Below are positions 1 to 8,089 of a stretch of DNA of 46,951 nt, in pieces. The notes beneath the pieces are model-generated. The model was not told where the DNA came from and searched no databases. It saw nothing but the letters and a program-made list of their open reading frames with translations. Both the position numbers and the translations under genes were made by a program. Positions within the stretch are counted from its first letter, which is position 1; every line of letters starts with the position of its first letter. Origin of the DNA: Prevotella sp. (lineage in GTDB: Bacteria > Bacteroidota > Bacteroidia > Bacteroidales > Bacteroidaceae); assembly GCA_020026195.1 (NCBI GenBank), contig JAHHQW010000013.1:1-46951 (forward strand), in the 5' to 3' direction.

Positions 1-53
1 ATACTGTGCTTGAAGAATATCTCGCAAAAATGGGCTTTTTAAGGGACGACTAA
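1..53 (+). CDS. 3' end of an unidentified gene (partial)
   Basis: An open frame enters from the left edge and ends at the TAA at 51-53. It gives the C-terminal residues TVLEEYLAKMGFLRDD. The residues are ordinary protein-like sequence, but 16 of them are too few to assign a family. The gene reads toward the kinase gene and is separated from it by 266 bases that hold their own promoter. Confidence 0.5.
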   Translation, partial: TVLEEYLAKMGFLRDD

Positions 54-72
54 ATTAAATATATAGCTGTTC

Positions 73-103
73 TTTGATATATTTAAAAAACACATTATAT
101 TTG
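73..103 (+). promoter_or_regulatory. Bacteroidetes sigma-ABfr-type promoter for the kinase-AAA/clpP2 transcript
   Basis: TTTG at 73-76 and TATATTTG at 96-103 are separated by exactly 19 bases, a full match to the known Bacteroidetes -33/-7 consensus TTTG-N19-TAnnTTTG. Transcription should begin near 108-112. That leaves about 210 nt before the kinase start codon, so the transcript would carry a long leader or a separate small RNA. Confidence 0.7.
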
Positions 104-109
104 TAATAT

Positions 110-298
110 TATTGAAATATGAAGATTATTTGATTTGGTCATAGACAGAATACCTGAAATAGATGATTTCTCCCCACGCTGCATTGGTTTGTCAATGAGT
201 AGCCGTGAGTGTATTGCAAAGGAAATTTTCGAATGATATAAGGTAGTGCAACCAATAACAGAAGAGGTGCGTCTTATGGTGAGAGTACCTCTTTTATT
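110..298 (+). ncRNA. Structured leader or small RNA between promoter and kinase gene
   Basis: The stretch is bounded by a perfect promoter and a terminator-like hairpin. Possible internal pairs are GAAAT/ATTTC (156-170) and ATTGGTT at 183-189 with AACCAAT at 250-256. No RNA family was recognised. A 33-codon frame (TTG at 135, stop TGA at 234-236, ending MSSRECIAKEIFE) is also open across it, so a small peptide or a decayed gene cannot be excluded. Whether this is an independent RNA or the 5' leader of the kinase mRNA cannot be decided from sequence. Confidence 0.3.
262..297 (+). terminator. Hairpin in front of the kinase gene, possible terminator or attenuator
   Basis: AAGAGGT (262-268) pairs with ACCTCTT (287-293), followed by TTTATTTG. 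The stem is short, the loop is 18 nt and the T-run is weak, so termination would be partial. It lies 26 bases before the kinase ATG, so it could tune read-through into the operon. Confidence 0.4.
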
Positions 299-319
299 TG
301 TTATAACAGAATTTGAAAA

Positions 320-2137
320 ATGGCAGTATTAAAGACTTCGGAAGTTCTTGGAAATTTTAGAATACAGAACCTTATAAAGGAAAACTTATACACAGAAACT
401 TACAGAGTAGTGGATAAGGATGAGAATCCTTATTTCCTTAAATTGTTCAATCTTAAGAAGTTATATCCGAAACTGATGAACAGAAGAACAAATAAGGTTA
501 AGGAAATAGAGTATTGTCAGAATATAAGTAACAGGAACATTGTAAGTTATATTGAAGACGGGAGCATTGAGCGTGAAGATGGTGATTATCAGTATTATGT
601 GACAAATTATTTTAACGGACGTCTGCTGGCTGATGTAATATCTAAGGAAGGCAGAATGCCAGAGGACAGGGCTGTTAAGATATTCAGAGGCATACTTAAT
701 GCGCTTCAGAGTCTGCATACTCAGAAAGTGTGTCTGTGTCACAATGATCTGGATACAAGTAATGTGATAATATCGGATGTGGAAGAAGGGGAGCCTGTGA
801 TAATAGACCTCGGACATCTTTCTGAACGCTGTTCTGGTTCTGTGTGGTTTGATACGTCTGATTTGAACCCGATGTATCATGCCAACGAAACGATGGTGGG
901 TATATTTGATGAACAGTCTGATATATTCTCTGCATGTATGGTGCTGTATAATATGCTTACTGCATCTGTGCCTTGGAGTGTGGACTACAGCGGTGAAGAC
1001 GATTATAGAGAAAAGATGAAGGTTATTAATGCTTACAGAAAACGTAACATATTGGATGTTAGTAATCTTGAGGTAAGTAACGTTACCAAGGCTGTTCTTT
1101 ATGGCGGTCTTCAGCTTAAGAGCATTAATCGTTTTGGAAGTGTGTCTGAAATTCTTAGTATTCTGGATCGTCCGAATGAAAGTACCGGGGAATATTCTAA
1201 CGATGGTGAAGGTCTCTCTGGTGCAGACAATAAGGGAAATGACAGAAATCATGCTGGTGTAGCTGACCCCAATCCTGTTAATTTTGAGATTAAGAGATGT
1301 GTAGGCGGTAACGGTTTCAAGGATATTGCAGGTATGCAGGAGCTAAAGGATTACCTTTACAAGAGTGTAATCTTTGTACTGAAAGATAAAGAAATTGCAG
1401 AGAAATATAGAATAACGCCTCCTAACGGAATGCTTCTCTATGGTCCTCCGGGATGTGGCAAGACTTATTTCTCTGAGAAGTTTGCTGAAGAAACGGGTTT
1501 CAATTTCTTGCTGATTCGTTCTTCGGATGTGGCGAGCAGTTTCGTTCACGGCTCACAGGAAAAGATAAACAAACTGTTTAAGACAGCAGAGAAGAATGCT
1601 CCGATAGTAATATGCTTCGATGAGTTTGATGCACTTGTCCCTGACCGTTCGGCACCAGGCTCTAATTATGTTTCGACAGAAGTTAATGAGTTCCTTTCTC
1701 AGATGAACAATTGTTCTAAGCGTGGTATATTTATTGTAGCTACGAGTAATCGTCCGGATAAGATAGATCCTGCCGTACTGCGTACTGGTCGTATAGACAA
1801 GATGGTTTATGTTCCGCTGCCTGATTTCGAGGCACGCAGAGAGATGTTCAGAATGTATCTCGATGGCCGACCTATAAAAAATGACATTGATTACGATAAT
1901 CTGGCTGAGAAAACAGAAGGATACATCGCAAGTGATATCGCTTTCATTGTTAATGATGCTGCAATGACTGCTGCTTTTGCAAGAGAAGAAATATCTAACA
2001 ACCTGCTTAATACTACGGTTGAGAATATCCAGCCTTCGTTAAGACAGGGCAGTCTTGAAATATACCAGAATATCAGAGAAAATATGGAAATGAAGAATCG
2101 AAGCAATAGTGCAAGGGTTGTAATAAAAGGCTTGTAA
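320..2137 (+). CDS. Protein-kinase-like domain fused to AAA+ ATPase
   Basis: A 605-residue two-domain protein. Residues about 10-285 form a Ser/Thr-kinase-like fold: Lys41 in the VAIK position, HND at 141-143 with Asp143 and Asn148 in the catalytic loop, DLG at 163-165, an APE-like ANE at 188-190, and SDIFS at 200-204. The glycine-rich loop (about 18-28) lacks its glycines, so nucleotide binding may be unusual. A polar linker (about 286-325) leads to a classic AAA+ module of the Cdc48/FtsH/SpoVK kind: Walker A GPPGCGKT (375-382), Walker B ICFDEFD (431-437), sensor-1 ATSNRPD and Arg488/Arg491 as arginine-finger candidates. No signal peptide or membrane segment is visible. The next gene, 14 bases on, is a ClpP paralogue, so I infer that the AAA+ ring feeds or regulates that peptidase, perhaps under kinase control. 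No ClpX-type IGF docking tripeptide is obvious, so direct docking is unproven. The domain calls are firm; the function is inferred. Confidence 0.9.
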   Translation: MAVLKTSEVLGNFRIQNLIKENLYTETYRVVDKDENPYFLKLFNLKKLYPKLMNRRTNKVKEIEYCQNISNRNIVSYIEDGSIEREDGDYQYYVTNYFNGRLLADVISKEGRMPEDRAVKIFRGILNALQSLHTQKVCLCHNDLDTSNVIISDVEEGEPVIIDLGHLSERCSGSVWFDTSDLNPMYHANETMVGIFDEQSDIFSACMVLYNMLTASVPWSVDYSGEDDYREKMKVINAYRKRNILDVSNLEVSNVTKAVLYGGLQLKSINRFGSVSEILSILDRPNESTGEYSNDGEGLSGADNKGNDRNHAGVADPNPVNFEIKRCVGGNGFKDIAGMQELKDYLYKSVIFVLKDKEIAEKYRITPPNGMLLYGPPGCGKTYFSEKFAEETGFNFLLIRSSDVASSFVHGSQEKINKLFKTAEKNAPIVICFDEFDALVPDRSAPGSNYVSTEVNEFLSQMNNCSKRGIFIVATSNRPDKIDPAVLRTGRIDKMVYVPLPDFEARREMFRMYLDGRPIKNDIDYDNLAEKTEGYIASDIAFIVNDAAMTAAFAREEISNNLLNTTVENIQPSLRQGSLEIYQNIRENMEMKNRSNSARVVIKGL

Positions 2138-2151
2138 TAATAATTAAAGAA

Positions 2152-2793
2152 ATGAAGAAGACAGACTATATTAATATGTTAGGAGGCCTGGGCAGACCAA
2201 ATGACAGAATAATCAATCCGTATATTATAGAGGAACGACCGATGAACATCACACAGCTTGATGTGTTCTCGCGTCTTATGATGGACCGCATCCTCTTTCT
2301 CAGCGGTGAGGTATCACCCGATTCTATGGACACGCTGGCTGCTCAGCTGCTTTTCCTCGAGTCGCTTTCGCACGAACCTATTAATCTTTACATTAATTCG
2401 AGCGGCGGTGAGTGTTACTCTGGTTTAGAGCTGGTGTCAATAATGAATTTCATTAAGTCACCTGTGCACACCACAATCTTAGGATGTGCTGCATCAATGG
2501 CTGCCGTAATTGCTTCGAGCGGAGAGAAGGGACACAGAAGGGCTCTGCCGTATTCTCGTTTTATGATTCATCAGCCAAGTTCTGGAGTTGGTTATTCAAC
2601 CTTCCGCGACCAGCAGATTCATCTTCAGGAAATGGAAAATTTGAAGATGGACATTTATGAGGTACTTGCAGATAACAGTGGCAAGACTATAGAGGAGATT
2701 GAGACGTTGTGTGACCGTGATAACTGGATGAAACCTAAAGAAGCTATTGAGAATGGTTTTATAGATGGTATAGTGACAAAAGAAAATGAATGA
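2152..2793 (+). CDS. Second ClpP-family serine peptidase (ClpP2)
   Basis: A 213-residue Clp peptidase core. The triad is complete: Ser115 in GCAASMAA, His140 in FMIHQP and Asp190 in DRDNWM. The N-terminal part (INPYIIEERPMNITQLDVFS) closely resembles the clpX-linked ClpP at 14.6-15.3 kb, pointing to a Bacteroidales ClpP duplication. It lacks the stretch before the NPYI motif that the main ClpP carries. It follows the kinase-AAA+ gene by 14 bases, so both should be cotranscribed, and it is far from clpX. It probably forms a tetradecameric or mixed ClpP barrel supplied by the neighbouring ATPase. It is unusual that this paralogue keeps the triad Asp while the housekeeping copy has Asn. The family assignment is firm; the partner is inferred from position. 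Confidence 0.92.
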   Translation: MKKTDYINMLGGLGRPNDRIINPYIIEERPMNITQLDVFSRLMMDRILFLSGEVSPDSMDTLAAQLLFLESLSHEPINLYINSSGGECYSGLELVSIMNFIKSPVHTTILGCAASMAAVIASSGEKGHRRALPYSRFMIHQPSSGVGYSTFRDQQIHLQEMENLKMDIYEVLADNSGKTIEEIETLCDRDNWMKPKEAIENGFIDGIVTKENE

Positions 2794-2810
2794 TGATATA
2801 TAAGAAAAAT

Positions 2811-2842
2811 AAAGCCCGTTCTCTATGAGCGGGCTTTATTTT
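2811..2842. terminator. Bidirectional rho-independent terminator between clpP2 and mutL
   Basis: AAAGCCCG (2811-2818) and CGGGCTTT (2830-2837) form an 8-bp stem with an 11-nt loop. A T-rich tract follows on both strands (TTATTTTTAT on plus, TTATTTTTCTT on minus). It sits between two convergent genes, so it can end both transcripts. Confidence 0.85.
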
Positions 2843-2856
2843 TATATCTGTATATG

Positions 2857-4725
2857 TTAGTTTAAAAGATTTTCAATCTCTTCTTCCTTGAGAATGCACA
2901 GGATAGGTTTCTTGTCAGGAGTATAGTTTACGTTGGAACATACAAATAGTTCGTTTACGATACTTTCCATTTCGGTGTTGCTGAGTAATTCTCCTTCGCT
3001 GACAGATGATTTACGCGCCATCTCAAGTGCTATGATGTGCCAGATGCTTTCGTTTCCTGAAGGTATCTCTTTACGTGCATCGGCAACAACATCTTCTATG
3101 ACGTTCTTCGCATTCACTCCGTTTAGTCCTGCCGGAACCGCCGTTATGGAATAACTTCCGTTGCCGAGTGGAGAAAGATCGAATCCCATGCGCTGTAGCT
3201 GTGGCATGAGTTTGTCTACGGTGAGGATGTCTTCGGGAGAGAAGTGTATTACTTCTGGAAACAGTACTATCTGTCGTTCGCATACGCGCTGCTCGTCCTG
3301 GAGTTCTCGTAAGAACTGATCGTAAAGTATACGCATGTGTGCACGATGCTGGTCGATAATCATAAGTCCCGATTTTACCGTAGTCATGATGTATTTCCCT
3401 TTATACTGGAAATGTGTCGGAGTTTTTCCTGAAGAGAGTTCTTCTGTTCGGTTCAGTGGTGCTTCTTCGTCTGGAATGTCTTCCTCTTCTTCTGATTGTC
3501 CGAACAGATCCATCTGCCTTAGTTCTGAATCTTTTTCTAATCCGTCGTACATCTTTTCCCATCCTTCTGCCGACTTATGAGGTGTGAACGACGGAGCGGC
3601 AGTAGAGGATGTCTGTGCAAAGGGATTGTAGTCGGCATTGTATTCTACATGTGGTACTTCAACGTCATCTGCGTCATCGCTAAATATTGGCAGGTCGGGT
3701 GCTGATTCTGTATTGAAGTCAATGGAAGGAACTTCGCTGAACTTTCCTACGGACTCCTTTACTGATGCCATGAGAATCTGCCATATCGCTGATTCGTTTT
3801 CAAACTTAATCTCTGTCTTTGTAGGATGAATGTTCACATCAATGTCCTGAGGATTGACTTCGAGATAAAGGAAATATGGAATCTGTTCTCCTTCTGGAAT
3901 AATGCGTTCGTAGGGTGTCATTACAGCCTTATGGAAATAAGGATGGCGCATGAAACGGCCGTTTACGAAGAAATATTGTTTGGCGCTTTTCTTTTTTGCA
4001 GATTCGGGCTTACCCGTAAAGCCTGTTATGCGGCACATCGTAGTTTCGACGTTTACGGGAAGAAGATCCTGGTTGAGTCTTTTCCCGAAAATATCTATGA
4101 TGCGTTGGCGCAGACTTGCCTGTGAGAGAACAAGTACTTCGGTGTTATCGCTCGTAAGCGTAAATTCTATTTCGGGGTTTACAAGTGCAATGCGTTCGAA
4201 TGCCTCTATGATGTTGCTAGTTTCTGTAGTGTTCGACTTTAGGAACTTTCTTCTTGCCGGAACATTGAAGAATAGATTCTCTATCATGAAATTACTGCCG
4301 TCAGGACATGTAACTGGTTCCTGTCCTTCAAACTTGTAACCAGAAATAGAAAGAGATGTTCCGATGGAATCTTCCGGTCGTTTGGTCTTTAGCTTTACCT
4401 GTGCCACGGCAGCTATCGAAGCAAGAGCCTCTCCACGAAATCCCATGGTGTGCAGTTCGAACAAGTCGGCTGCCTTACGTATCTTAGATGTGGCATGGCG
4501 CTCAAAAGCCAGACGTGCATCTGTTTCCGACATACCTTTTCCGTTATCAACAACCTGTATGAGGGTACGTCCTGCATCAAGAACCTTCACGTCGATTTTT
4601 GTCGCTCCGGCATCTACTGCATTCTCCATAAGTTCCTTTACGACAGAGGCAGGGCGCTGTATAACTTCGCCTGCTGCTATCTGATTGGCCACTGAATCGG
4701 GTAATAATTGTATTATGTCGCTCAT
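2857..4725 (-). CDS. mutL: DNA mismatch repair protein MutL
   Basis: The match to MutL is clear. The N-terminal GHKL ATPase has QIAAGEVIQRPASVVKELM, DNGKGM and GFRGEAL, then the transducer domain and a C-terminal dimerisation domain. I chose ATG at 4725 (MSDIIQLLPDSV, 622 aa), which fits the family's usual start. The ATG at 4761 would overlap the upstream gene. MutL couples MutS mismatch recognition to strand incision. The C-terminal endonuclease signature DQHA-x2-E-x4-E is altered: DQHRAHMRILYD from Asp458, with Met464 in place of the first Glu. The usual ACH metal-site motif reads ARK near 570, so nuclease activity looks doubtful. It is the last gene of the guaB-foldase-OstA run. Confidence 0.95.
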   Translation of the reverse strand: MSDIIQLLPDSVANQIAAGEVIQRPASVVKELMENAVDAGATKIDVKVLDAGRTLIQVVDNGKGMSETDARLAFERHATSKIRKAADLFELHTMGFRGEALASIAAVAQVKLKTKRPEDSIGTSLSISGYKFEGQEPVTCPDGSNFMIENLFFNVPARRKFLKSNTTETSNIIEAFERIALVNPEIEFTLTSDNTEVLVLSQASLRQRIIDIFGKRLNQDLLPVNVETTMCRITGFTGKPESAKKKSAKQYFFVNGRFMRHPYFHKAVMTPYERIIPEGEQIPYFLYLEVNPQDIDVNIHPTKTEIKFENESAIWQILMASVKESVGKFSEVPSIDFNTESAPDLPIFSDDADDVEVPHVEYNADYNPFAQTSSTAAPSFTPHKSAEGWEKMYDGLEKDSELRQMDLFGQSEEEEDIPDEEAPLNRTEELSSGKTPTHFQYKGKYIMTTVKSGLMIIDQHRAHMRILYDQFLRELQDEQRVCERQIVLFPEVIHFSPEDILTVDKLMPQLQRMGFDLSPLGNGSYSITAVPAGLNGVNAKNVIEDVVADARKEIPSGNESIWHIIALEMARKSSVSEGELLSNTEMESIVNELFVCSNVNYTPDKKPILCILKEEEIENLLN

Positions 4726-4739
4726 ATTGTACTGATTGT

Positions 4740-4985
4740 TTAATATATCAGGAAATACCACAGAAGGATTAGCGTAACTATAAGTAATACTGCCGTTGTG
4801 GTAGAGATTCGTTGTCTGTATTTTCTGTCTGTCAGAAATCCTTTTATTCTTGAAGAATGATATTCGCCACGTTCCATCTTAAGCTCTTCGGCAGCTTTAT
4901 GCTTTATTTCATCAATCTTTATCTTACGTTCGTCAGTATAGATGTATGAATGATGGAATTTACGGATATGATTCCTGAAGAACAT
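4740..4985 (-). CDS. Small single-pass membrane protein
   Basis: An 81-residue protein with a charged N-terminal part (many Lys, Arg and Glu to about residue 60) and one C-terminal hydrophobic helix (about 62-81, TTAVLLIVTLILLWYFLIY), predicting a tail-anchored topology. No family is recognised. It starts 3 bases after the OstA-like gene ends and stops 14 bases before mutL, so it is clearly part of the operon. Compact spacing and natural composition support a real gene. The role is unknown, perhaps envelope-related given its upstream neighbours. Confidence 0.7.
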   Translation of the reverse strand: MFFRNHIRKFHHSYIYTDERKIKIDEIKHKAAEELKMERGEYHSSRIKGFLTDRKYRQRISTTTAVLLIVTLILLWYFLIY

Positions 4986-4988
4986 AGG

Positions 4989-6671
4989 TTATTTCTTTTT
5001 AGGGGTACGGCGGTCGCGCCATACAAAGATATCATATCTGTCGGTAGGACGCAGATATGCATACCATTCAAATCCCGGAACAATGTCCTTGCCTGGTGGA
5101 ATCTGTGTCAGCGGGTAAGACATACCTTCTGGCTGAGGAGCCCATATTTTTACGAGCTGGCGGTCTTTGAGGTATATTCGCATGGTATCGGTTTCTAAGT
5201 AGTTCATCATCATTGCCGTACTGTCCTTATCGCTCTCTGGATAGAAAACAGAAATGACGTTATCTACGGCATCGGTGCGTACGAGTTCTCCTTTTTCGAA
5301 ATATGCATAGATGTCGCGCGATGAAACCTGATTGTATCTCGTCTTATCTTTTGTCATTTCACCGGCAACGGCATTGTCTATAATATCTACCTTTTTCAAT
5401 GTAGAGTCTTCGAGAAATGCTATTATTTTCTTGCCTGTAACCTGCTTGTTCTCGTTCCATAATATTGGCGACTTGTACATTGTAAGACATGAGTCAGCCG
5501 TATTGTACATCATAGAGTCTGCGATAGCCTGTATATCGTTACGGAAAGCTTTTACTTTCTTATAGCAGTGTATCTTTCTGTATACAGAATCAGTGTCGAT
5601 GTTATATGTGTACATCTTTATAGTATCGGAATGCATATAGAGTGTGTCACCCTGTGAGTATTCCATTGTTACGGGATTGTCAGATGCTACTGCCAGTCCT
5701 TCGTTTTCTTCATAATAAAGATAGTCGCATATAAGTATGTTCTTGTTTACTGTATCGGTAAATATAACATTACGACTGTCGCTGTACATATCTACGCTTA
5801 TTTTTGCGGGGCATATTGTATCTTCTAATACAACAGTGTCTTTTTTTAGTGAATCTGTACGTATTATAGAATCTGTGTGTATTGTAGAATCAGACTGTAT
5901 GTCTGTTGGTTCTATATTTTTCTTCTGTAGGTATCTTTTTGAAAGTTCTACGTATTTTTTCTGTGTATCATATCTTCCAGCCTTAGTCCTGATTATCTTC
6001 GAACCGGAATAAATGATTGATGGTCCTACAATGTGTGCAATCTTTGATTCAGTGTTGTAATGCATGGTGTCTGTATAAAGATCGAACTGAGGGTTCTTGA
6101 GACTGACATTATAATTGAATACAGCCTCATGATTCTCCAGGTTGTATTCACCCCAGTCGGAAACAAGTGTGTTGTCTTTGTCTATCAGACGACCTCCGTC
6201 ATAAAAGAATGCAAGGTTATAGAGCTTGTCGTAATTAAGAAAGTCTGTATATAGAGTTGACTCGTTATGTATAAGAACAACATTTTGTCTGGCTTCTGCC
6301 ATTTCGGTATTTCCGTTGTAGTTGGCAAAGTCACTTGTAAGTTCTACAGAGTCTCCCTGTGTGATTACTACATTACTATAAGCATCAAAAGAATTATCTG
6401 CCTGATAGAAATATGCACTGTCACAGGTCATTATTGCACCATTATGACGGAATCTTACATTACCGCGTAACATCTGTGCATCGGGATGACTTCCGTGTTC
6501 GTCGAACGACAACTCATCTGCGTGTTCCAGATAAACACGCTCGCCAGAAGTCTTTCTTTTCTCCTTTTTGTCATTCAAAAGGGAAGACTGTGCTGCTATT
6601 ATGCCAAACAGGCATAGAATCAGAAATAAAGTGATTCTATGCCCGTTCGTGTTATTGCTTTTTAATATCAT
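4989..6671 (-). CDS. OstA/LptA-like periplasmic protein
   Basis: A 560-residue exported protein. A signal peptide (about 12-28, ITLFLILCLFGIIAAQ) is followed by beta-rich repeats with alternating hydrophobics of the OstA/LptA jellyroll kind, such as LRGNVRFRHNGAIMTCDSA and YNTESKIAHIVGPSIIYSG. Proteins of this family bind lipid A in the periplasm and carry LPS from the inner to the outer membrane. Bacteroidetes encode a long OstA-like version of this sort. The start overlaps the stop of the upstream PPIase by 4 bases, indicating translational coupling. An LptB gene is at 17 kb. The family call is good; the exact place in the Lpt bridge is inferred. Confidence 0.82.
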   Translation of the reverse strand: MILKSNNTNGHRITLFLILCLFGIIAAQSSLLNDKKEKRKTSGERVYLEHADELSFDEHGSHPDAQMLRGNVRFRHNGAIMTCDSAYFYQADNSFDAYSNVVITQGDSVELTSDFANYNGNTEMAEARQNVVLIHNESTLYTDFLNYDKLYNLAFFYDGGRLIDKDNTLVSDWGEYNLENHEAVFNYNVSLKNPQFDLYTDTMHYNTESKIAHIVGPSIIYSGSKIIRTKAGRYDTQKKYVELSKRYLQKKNIEPTDIQSDSTIHTDSIIRTDSLKKDTVVLEDTICPAKISVDMYSDSRNVIFTDTVNKNILICDYLYYEENEGLAVASDNPVTMEYSQGDTLYMHSDTIKMYTYNIDTDSVYRKIHCYKKVKAFRNDIQAIADSMMYNTADSCLTMYKSPILWNENKQVTGKKIIAFLEDSTLKKVDIIDNAVAGEMTKDKTRYNQVSSRDIYAYFEKGELVRTDAVDNVISVFYPESDKDSTAMMMNYLETDTMRIYLKDRQLVKIWAPQPEGMSYPLTQIPPGKDIVPGFEWYAYLRPTDRYDIFVWRDRRTPKKK

Positions 6672-8089
6672 TTCTTAATCCATCCTTTATATTTGAAATC
6701 TTCTTCGTTGTAAGTTCCATTCATTCTTACGTATGTAGATTTCAATTTTTTCTGAACCCATTCTTCGAGAACCTCTTCTCGTTTTTTCTCTTCTACCATT
6801 GCTTTCATAACTTGGAAATCCTCTGTTATTGTTGCAGGATGGCCTTCGATACGACTCTTCAACTTGATGATTACACATTCGGTCTTGCCTTTATCATTAA
6901 TCATGCTGAAAGCTTTTGAAATCTGTCCAACCTTAAGTGTATCGGCTACACGTGCAATCTCTGGTGGTAGTTCCTTCATCTCAAACTTTGAAGATCTTTC
7001 TGTGTAGTTTGCCATCAGACCATTGTTGTTCTTGGTATCCTTGTCATCAGAAAGGAATGTTGCGGCTTCTTCGAAAGAAAATTTGTTATGACGGATGTCG
7101 TTTGCAATAGAGTCAAGACGATTTATACTCTTGTCCACTTCTTCCTGAGATACTTTTGGTCTTAACAAGATATGACGGACCTTGATCTTATCACCACGTT
7201 TATCTATAAGCTGAATGATATGGAATCCGTTTTCAGATTCAACAATTTTTGAAATCTTGTTAGGGTCGGTAAGGTTGAATGCTACACTTGCAAAAGCAGG
7301 GTCTAACATACCTCGTCCGACATAATCAAGTTCACCTCCCTGACGTGCTGTTCCAGGATCTTCTGAATAGAAACGTGCAAGAGTGGCAAATGAAGTTTCG
7401 TTCTTGTTTATACGATCTGTATATTCTCTCAGTTTACCCTTAACTCTGTCTATTTCTTCCTGTTTGATCTTTGGTACTGAAGCAATTTTTTCTACCTCGA
7501 CTACCGTAGGAACAAATGGAATGCTGTCTTCGGGTAATGTTCTGAAATATTCACGAACGTCGACAGGAGTAACTTTTACATTCTTTACGATATTTTCCTT
7601 CATGCGTTGTGTTAAAAGATAATCTTTAACTTCTTCACGAAGTTCCTGACGCATTTCAATGAGACTCTGATGACGATATTCTTCAAGTTTCTCCTTACTG
7701 CCGCCAACCATCTGAAGCATACTGCTGATCTGAGCTTCTACGTTCTGAGATATTTCAGCTTCAGATACTTCGATACTGTCAATAGCAGCCTGATGAAGGA
7801 ATAACTTCTGAAGAGCGATTCGTTCTGGAATGAGCGCATCGGGATTTCCTTCCCATTTTTCACCTCTCATTTCTGATTGAAGTCGCATAACCTCAACATC
7901 AGATTTCAGAATAGGCTCGTCACCAACAATCCATATTACCTCGTCGATAACACTTTTTTTGTTTATTGTCGAGTCTTTTGATGTTGTCTTTTTGTCGTCA
8001 TCATTATATGCTTTTGTAGTATTTGCTACTGCTGCAACTGATAACAACAATGGAAGAATGTATATTATTACTCTTTTGTTTAATTTCAT
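6668..8089 (-). CDS. SurA-like periplasmic peptidylprolyl isomerase
   Basis: A 473-residue protein with a signal peptide (MKLNKRVIIYILPLLLSVAAVA). A SurA N-terminal-like chaperone region has VIDEVIWIVGDEPILKSDVE at about 46-65. Two parvulin-type units follow: the first ends in GGELDYVGRGMLDPAF and ENGFHIIQLIDKRGD, the second begins KVRHILLRPK. SurA-type foldases escort outer-membrane beta-barrel proteins. It starts on the base directly after the previous PPIase ends, and the OstA-like gene overlaps its stop. The neighbourhood therefore groups outer-membrane assembly functions. Confidence 0.9.
   Translation of the reverse strand: MKLNKRVIIYILPLLLSVAAVANTTKAYNDDDKKTTSKDSTINKKSVIDEVIWIVGDEPILKSDVEVMRLQSEMRGEKWEGNPDALIPERIALQKLFLHQAAIDSIEVSEAEISQNVEAQISSMLQMVGGSKEKLEEYRHQSLIEMRQELREEVKDYLLTQRMKENIVKNVKVTPVDVREYFRTLPEDSIPFVPTVVEVEKIASVPKIKQEEIDRVKGKLREYTDRINKNETSFATLARFYSEDPGTARQGGELDYVGRGMLDPAFASVAFNLTDPNKISKIVESENGFHIIQLIDKRGDKIKVRHILLRPKVSQEEVDKSINRLDSIANDIRHNKFSFEEAATFLSDDKDTKNNNGLMANYTERSSKFEMKELPPEIARVADTLKVGQISKAFSMINDKGKTECVIIKLKSRIEGHPATITEDFQVMKAMVEEKKREEVLEEWVQKKLKSTYVRMNGTYNEEDFKYKGWIKK

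Noticed and set aside
461..1252. 263-codon minus-strand frame inside the kinase-AAA gene
   Set aside because: It is antisense to clear kinase motifs, with no domain or start context of its own.
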